7,746 bases of DNA from Novosphingobium sp. (GTDB lineage: Bacteria > Pseudomonadota > Alphaproteobacteria > Sphingomonadales > Sphingomonadaceae). The notes beneath the pieces were generated by a model that searched no databases, had not been told where the DNA came from, and worked only from the letters and a program-made list of their open reading frames with translations. The stretch spans positions 1 through 7,746 of the forward strand of contig VFKS01000214.1 in the NCBI GenBank assembly GCA_009885425.1, given 5' to 3'. Made by a program: the position numbers and the translations under genes. Below, piece after piece: positions 6,121 through 7,746 of the stretch (position 1 is its first letter; the number at the start of each line of letters is the position of its first letter).

Positions 6121-7476
6121 GTGACACGCCCCTTGCGCTTCCGCCACTCCGCCCGCCTTGCGCTGGCGCCCTTGATCGCAGTTGCGATGGCCATGCCGAC
6201 CGTCGCGCCGGCACAGGATGCCGGTCCGCAGGGCACGCTTTCGCTGCCTGAGAACCCGGTGATCTTCGGCAAGAACGACCCGAACCACCGCACGGCGAAG
6301 GTCATCATCAACGGTGAGGTGATTACCGGCACCGATATCGACCAGCGCGTCGCCCTGATCGTGGCAGCCAGCGGCGGCAAGATCGCAGCGGAAGAGCTCG
6401 AACGGCTGCGGATGCAGGTGCTCCGCAACCTGATGGACGAAACGCTCCAGATTCAGGAAGCCCGCGGGCAGGATATGGCGGTCAGCGAAGAAGAGGTTGA
6501 TCAATCCTACAACCGGATCGCCCAGCAGAACTTTGGGCAGGACCCCAAGGCGATGGACGCTTATCTGATCAAGATCGGCTCCTCGCCCAACTCGCTCAAG
6601 CGCCAGATTCGTGGTGAACTTTCCTGGCAGCGGCTGCTGCGCCGCAACGTGACACCCTATGTCAACGTGTCGGAAGACGAGGTTCGCGAAGAGATCAAGC
6701 GGCAGGAAGAAGCGCGCGGCACCGATGAATACCGGATCGGTGAGATTTTCCTCGCAGCCAACAGCGAAAACCGCGAAGCGGTGGCGCAGAACGCGCTGCG
6801 GATTGTCGAGCAGCTGCAAAAGGGCGCCAGCTTTGTCGGCTATGCCCGTCAATTTTCCGAATCGTCGTCCGCACCAGTCGGCGGCGATTTGGGCTGGCTT
6901 CGCGCCGGCGTGCTCCCGCCAGAGCTTGATGCTGTCGTCAAGACCCTGCAGCCGGGCCAGATGGCCGGACCGGTCGAAGTACGCGGCGGTTTCTCGATCG
7001 TTGTCCTGATCGACAAGCGACAGGTGCTGACCGCCGATCCGCGCGACGCAACGCTAAGCCTCAAGCAAATCTCGATCTCCTTCGCTCCTGGCACGACCGA
7101 GGCGCAAGCCAGCGCCCGGGCGCAGGATTTCGCCGAAAAGATGAAAGCTGCCAAAGGTTGCGCACAGGCCGATGCCGTGGCGGCATCGCTGGGCGCTGAA
7201 GTGGTCACCAATGACCAGCTGAAGGCACGCGAACTGCCCGGTCCACTCCAAACCTTGGTGCTGGGCCTTTCGCCGGGTGAAACCACCCCGCCGTTCGGGT
7301 CGATCCAGGATGGCGTCCGGGTGCTGATGCTGTGCGGGCGCGATGATCCCAAGGTGGCTGGTGGCGTGACCTTTGAAGAGGTGCAGACCCAGAAAGAAGA
7401 CGAGCGAATCAACCGCCGCGCGCAAGCCTATATGCGCGATCTTCGCCGCGATGCGGTGATCGATTACGGCAACTGA
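6121..7476 (+). CDS. surA: Periplasmic chaperone / parvulin-family protein SurA
   Basis: SurA-type chaperone that escorts unfolded outer-membrane proteins, including LptD in E. coli, to the Bam machinery. The 451-aa product has a Sec signal peptide (hydrophobic core about 11-25, APA cleavage site at 29-31). A SurA N-terminal chaperone domain follows (about 58-175, helical, ending SLKRQIRGELSWQRLLRR). Next is a parvulin domain (about 203-300) with FSESSSAPVGGDLGWL (245-260) and LQPGQMAGPVEVRGGFSIV. A degenerate second parvulin-like domain (about 311-406) carries Cys347 and Cys405, and the tail is a basic helix (about 416-448). The GTG at 6121-6123 is the first usual start after an upstream in-frame stop at 6079 and gives a good signal peptide; no clear ribosome site precedes it. 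It lies between lptD and pdxA, as in E. coli. Catalytic residues of the isomerase domain appear to be missing. Confidence 0.94.
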   Translation: MTRPLRFRHSARLALAPLIAVAMAMPTVAPAQDAGPQGTLSLPENPVIFGKNDPNHRTAKVIINGEVITGTDIDQRVALIVAASGGKIAAEELERLRMQVLRNLMDETLQIQEARGQDMAVSEEEVDQSYNRIAQQNFGQDPKAMDAYLIKIGSSPNSLKRQIRGELSWQRLLRRNVTPYVNVSEDEVREEIKRQEEARGTDEYRIGEIFLAANSENREAVAQNALRIVEQLQKGASFVGYARQFSESSSAPVGGDLGWLRAGVLPPELDAVVKTLQPGQMAGPVEVRGGFSIVVLIDKRQVLTADPRDATLSLKQISISFAPGTTEAQASARAQDFAEKMKAAKGCAQADAVAASLGAEVVTNDQLKARELPGPLQTLVLGLSPGETTPPFGSIQDGVRVLMLCGRDDPKVAGGVTFEEVQTQKEDERINRRAQAYMRDLRRDAVIDYGN

Positions 7477-7483
7477 GTTCGGC

Positions 7484-7746
7484 GTGGAGGGGGGCACGCT
7501 GCTCGCAGTATCGCTGGGCGATCCAGCTGGCGTCGGCCCGGAACTGATCGCCGCCGCTTGGGCGCAGCGCGATACGGCGGAATTGCCCGCGTTCGTGGTC
7601 GCTGGCGGCGCCGAAGTGCTCGCCGCCGCGGCCCGTGCGCGCGGACTGACCGTACCGATCCGCGAAGTGCTGCATCCGGCCGAAGCGCTCGACTGGTTCG
7701 ATCAGGCGCTGCCGGTCCTGGCCGGAGCCGATGGTGAATTCCGCCC
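7484..7746 (+). CDS. pdxA: 4-hydroxythreonine-4-phosphate dehydrogenase, N-terminal part (cut by window end)
   Basis: PdxA oxidises 4-phosphohydroxy-L-threonine with NAD(P)+ in the DXP-dependent route to pyridoxal phosphate, in the cytoplasm. Only about 87 residues are present; the family is usually about 330 residues. The first strand and loop LAVSLGDPAGVGPELIAAAWA (starting about residue 7) is the PdxA N-terminal signature (compare GEPAGIGPD in E. coli), followed by FVVAGGAEVLAAAARARGL, the expected second Rossmann-like unit. The reading frame is open from a stop at 7457. The GTG at 7484-7486, seven bases after the surA stop, is the first standard start and is used here. A strong GGAGGGGGG lies just inside it (7486-7494), so a CTG start at 7499 is an alternative. 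The gene follows surA directly, in the conserved lptD-surA-pdxA order. Identification is firm; the exact start is not. Confidence 0.9.
   Translation, partial: MEGGTLLAVSLGDPAGVGPELIAAAWAQRDTAELPAFVVAGGAEVLAAAARARGLTVPIREVLHPAEALDWFDQALPVLAGADGEFR
7486..7494 (+). promoter_or_regulatory. Strong Shine-Dalgarno-like sequence at the pdxA start
   Basis: GGAGGGGGG stands downstream of the GTG start and 4 bases (8 from the GGAGG core) before an in-frame CTG at 7499-7501, immediately before the conserved LAVSLGDPAG motif. Either it serves a rare CTG start or it is just the Glu-Gly-Gly coding sequence of the GTG-started protein. Confidence 0.35.

Noticed and set aside
6034..6852. 272-codon open frame on the minus strand opposite the start of surA
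   Set aside because: It is the reverse-strand shadow of surA in GC-rich DNA. The sense product has a signal peptide and clear family domains, whereas the antisense translation resembles no family and has no good ribosome site.
1..7746. Search for mobile elements, CRISPR arrays, tRNA/rRNA genes, toxin-antitoxin or phage-defence genes
   Set aside because: Nothing seen: no inverted-repeat-bounded transposase, no regularly spaced repeats, no structural RNA signature, and coding density is fully explained by eight core or accessory genes.

Overview
The window looks like chromosomal DNA from a GC-rich alphaproteobacterium, most likely a member of the Sphingomonadales (Erythrobacter / Novosphingobium / Sphingomonas type). 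The evidence is the gene neighbourhood ndk-holC-pepA beside lptD-surA-pdxA, the style of the protein sequences, and the strong G/C bias at third codon positions. The species cannot be named from the sequence alone.

The layout is two divergent blocks around a short control region (3607-3704). The left block reads on the minus strand. pepA (leucyl aminopeptidase) overlaps holC (DNA polymerase III chi subunit), and ndk (nucleoside diphosphate kinase) follows and ends at a textbook intrinsic terminator. Beyond it, still on the minus strand, lie a small uncharacterised gene (81 aa) and a membrane methyltransferase of the MddA type, which makes dimethyl sulfide from methanethiol. The MddA gene has its own plausible promoter.

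The right block reads on the plus strand: lptD (outer-membrane LPS translocon barrel), surA (periplasmic chaperone / peptidyl-prolyl isomerase family) and the first ~260 bases of pdxA (vitamin B6 synthesis), cut by the window end. This is the classic envelope-biogenesis order lptD-surA-pdxA, which in many proteobacteria continues into rsmA. SurA chaperones outer-membrane proteins including LptD, so the pairing makes functional sense. pdxA sits in this operon by conserved synteny rather than by an obvious functional link.

The window is mostly ordinary core genome. There is no mobile element, CRISPR array, tRNA, rRNA or gene cluster of a new system. The points worth a second look are modest: lptD directly beside pepA without lptF/lptG between them, an altered cysteine set in LptD, a SurA whose parvulin domain has lost both usual histidines, unusual start codons for holC and pdxA, a dyad in the divergent promoter region, and an MddA homologue. 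All intergenic gaps are shorter than 150 bases and are described individually.
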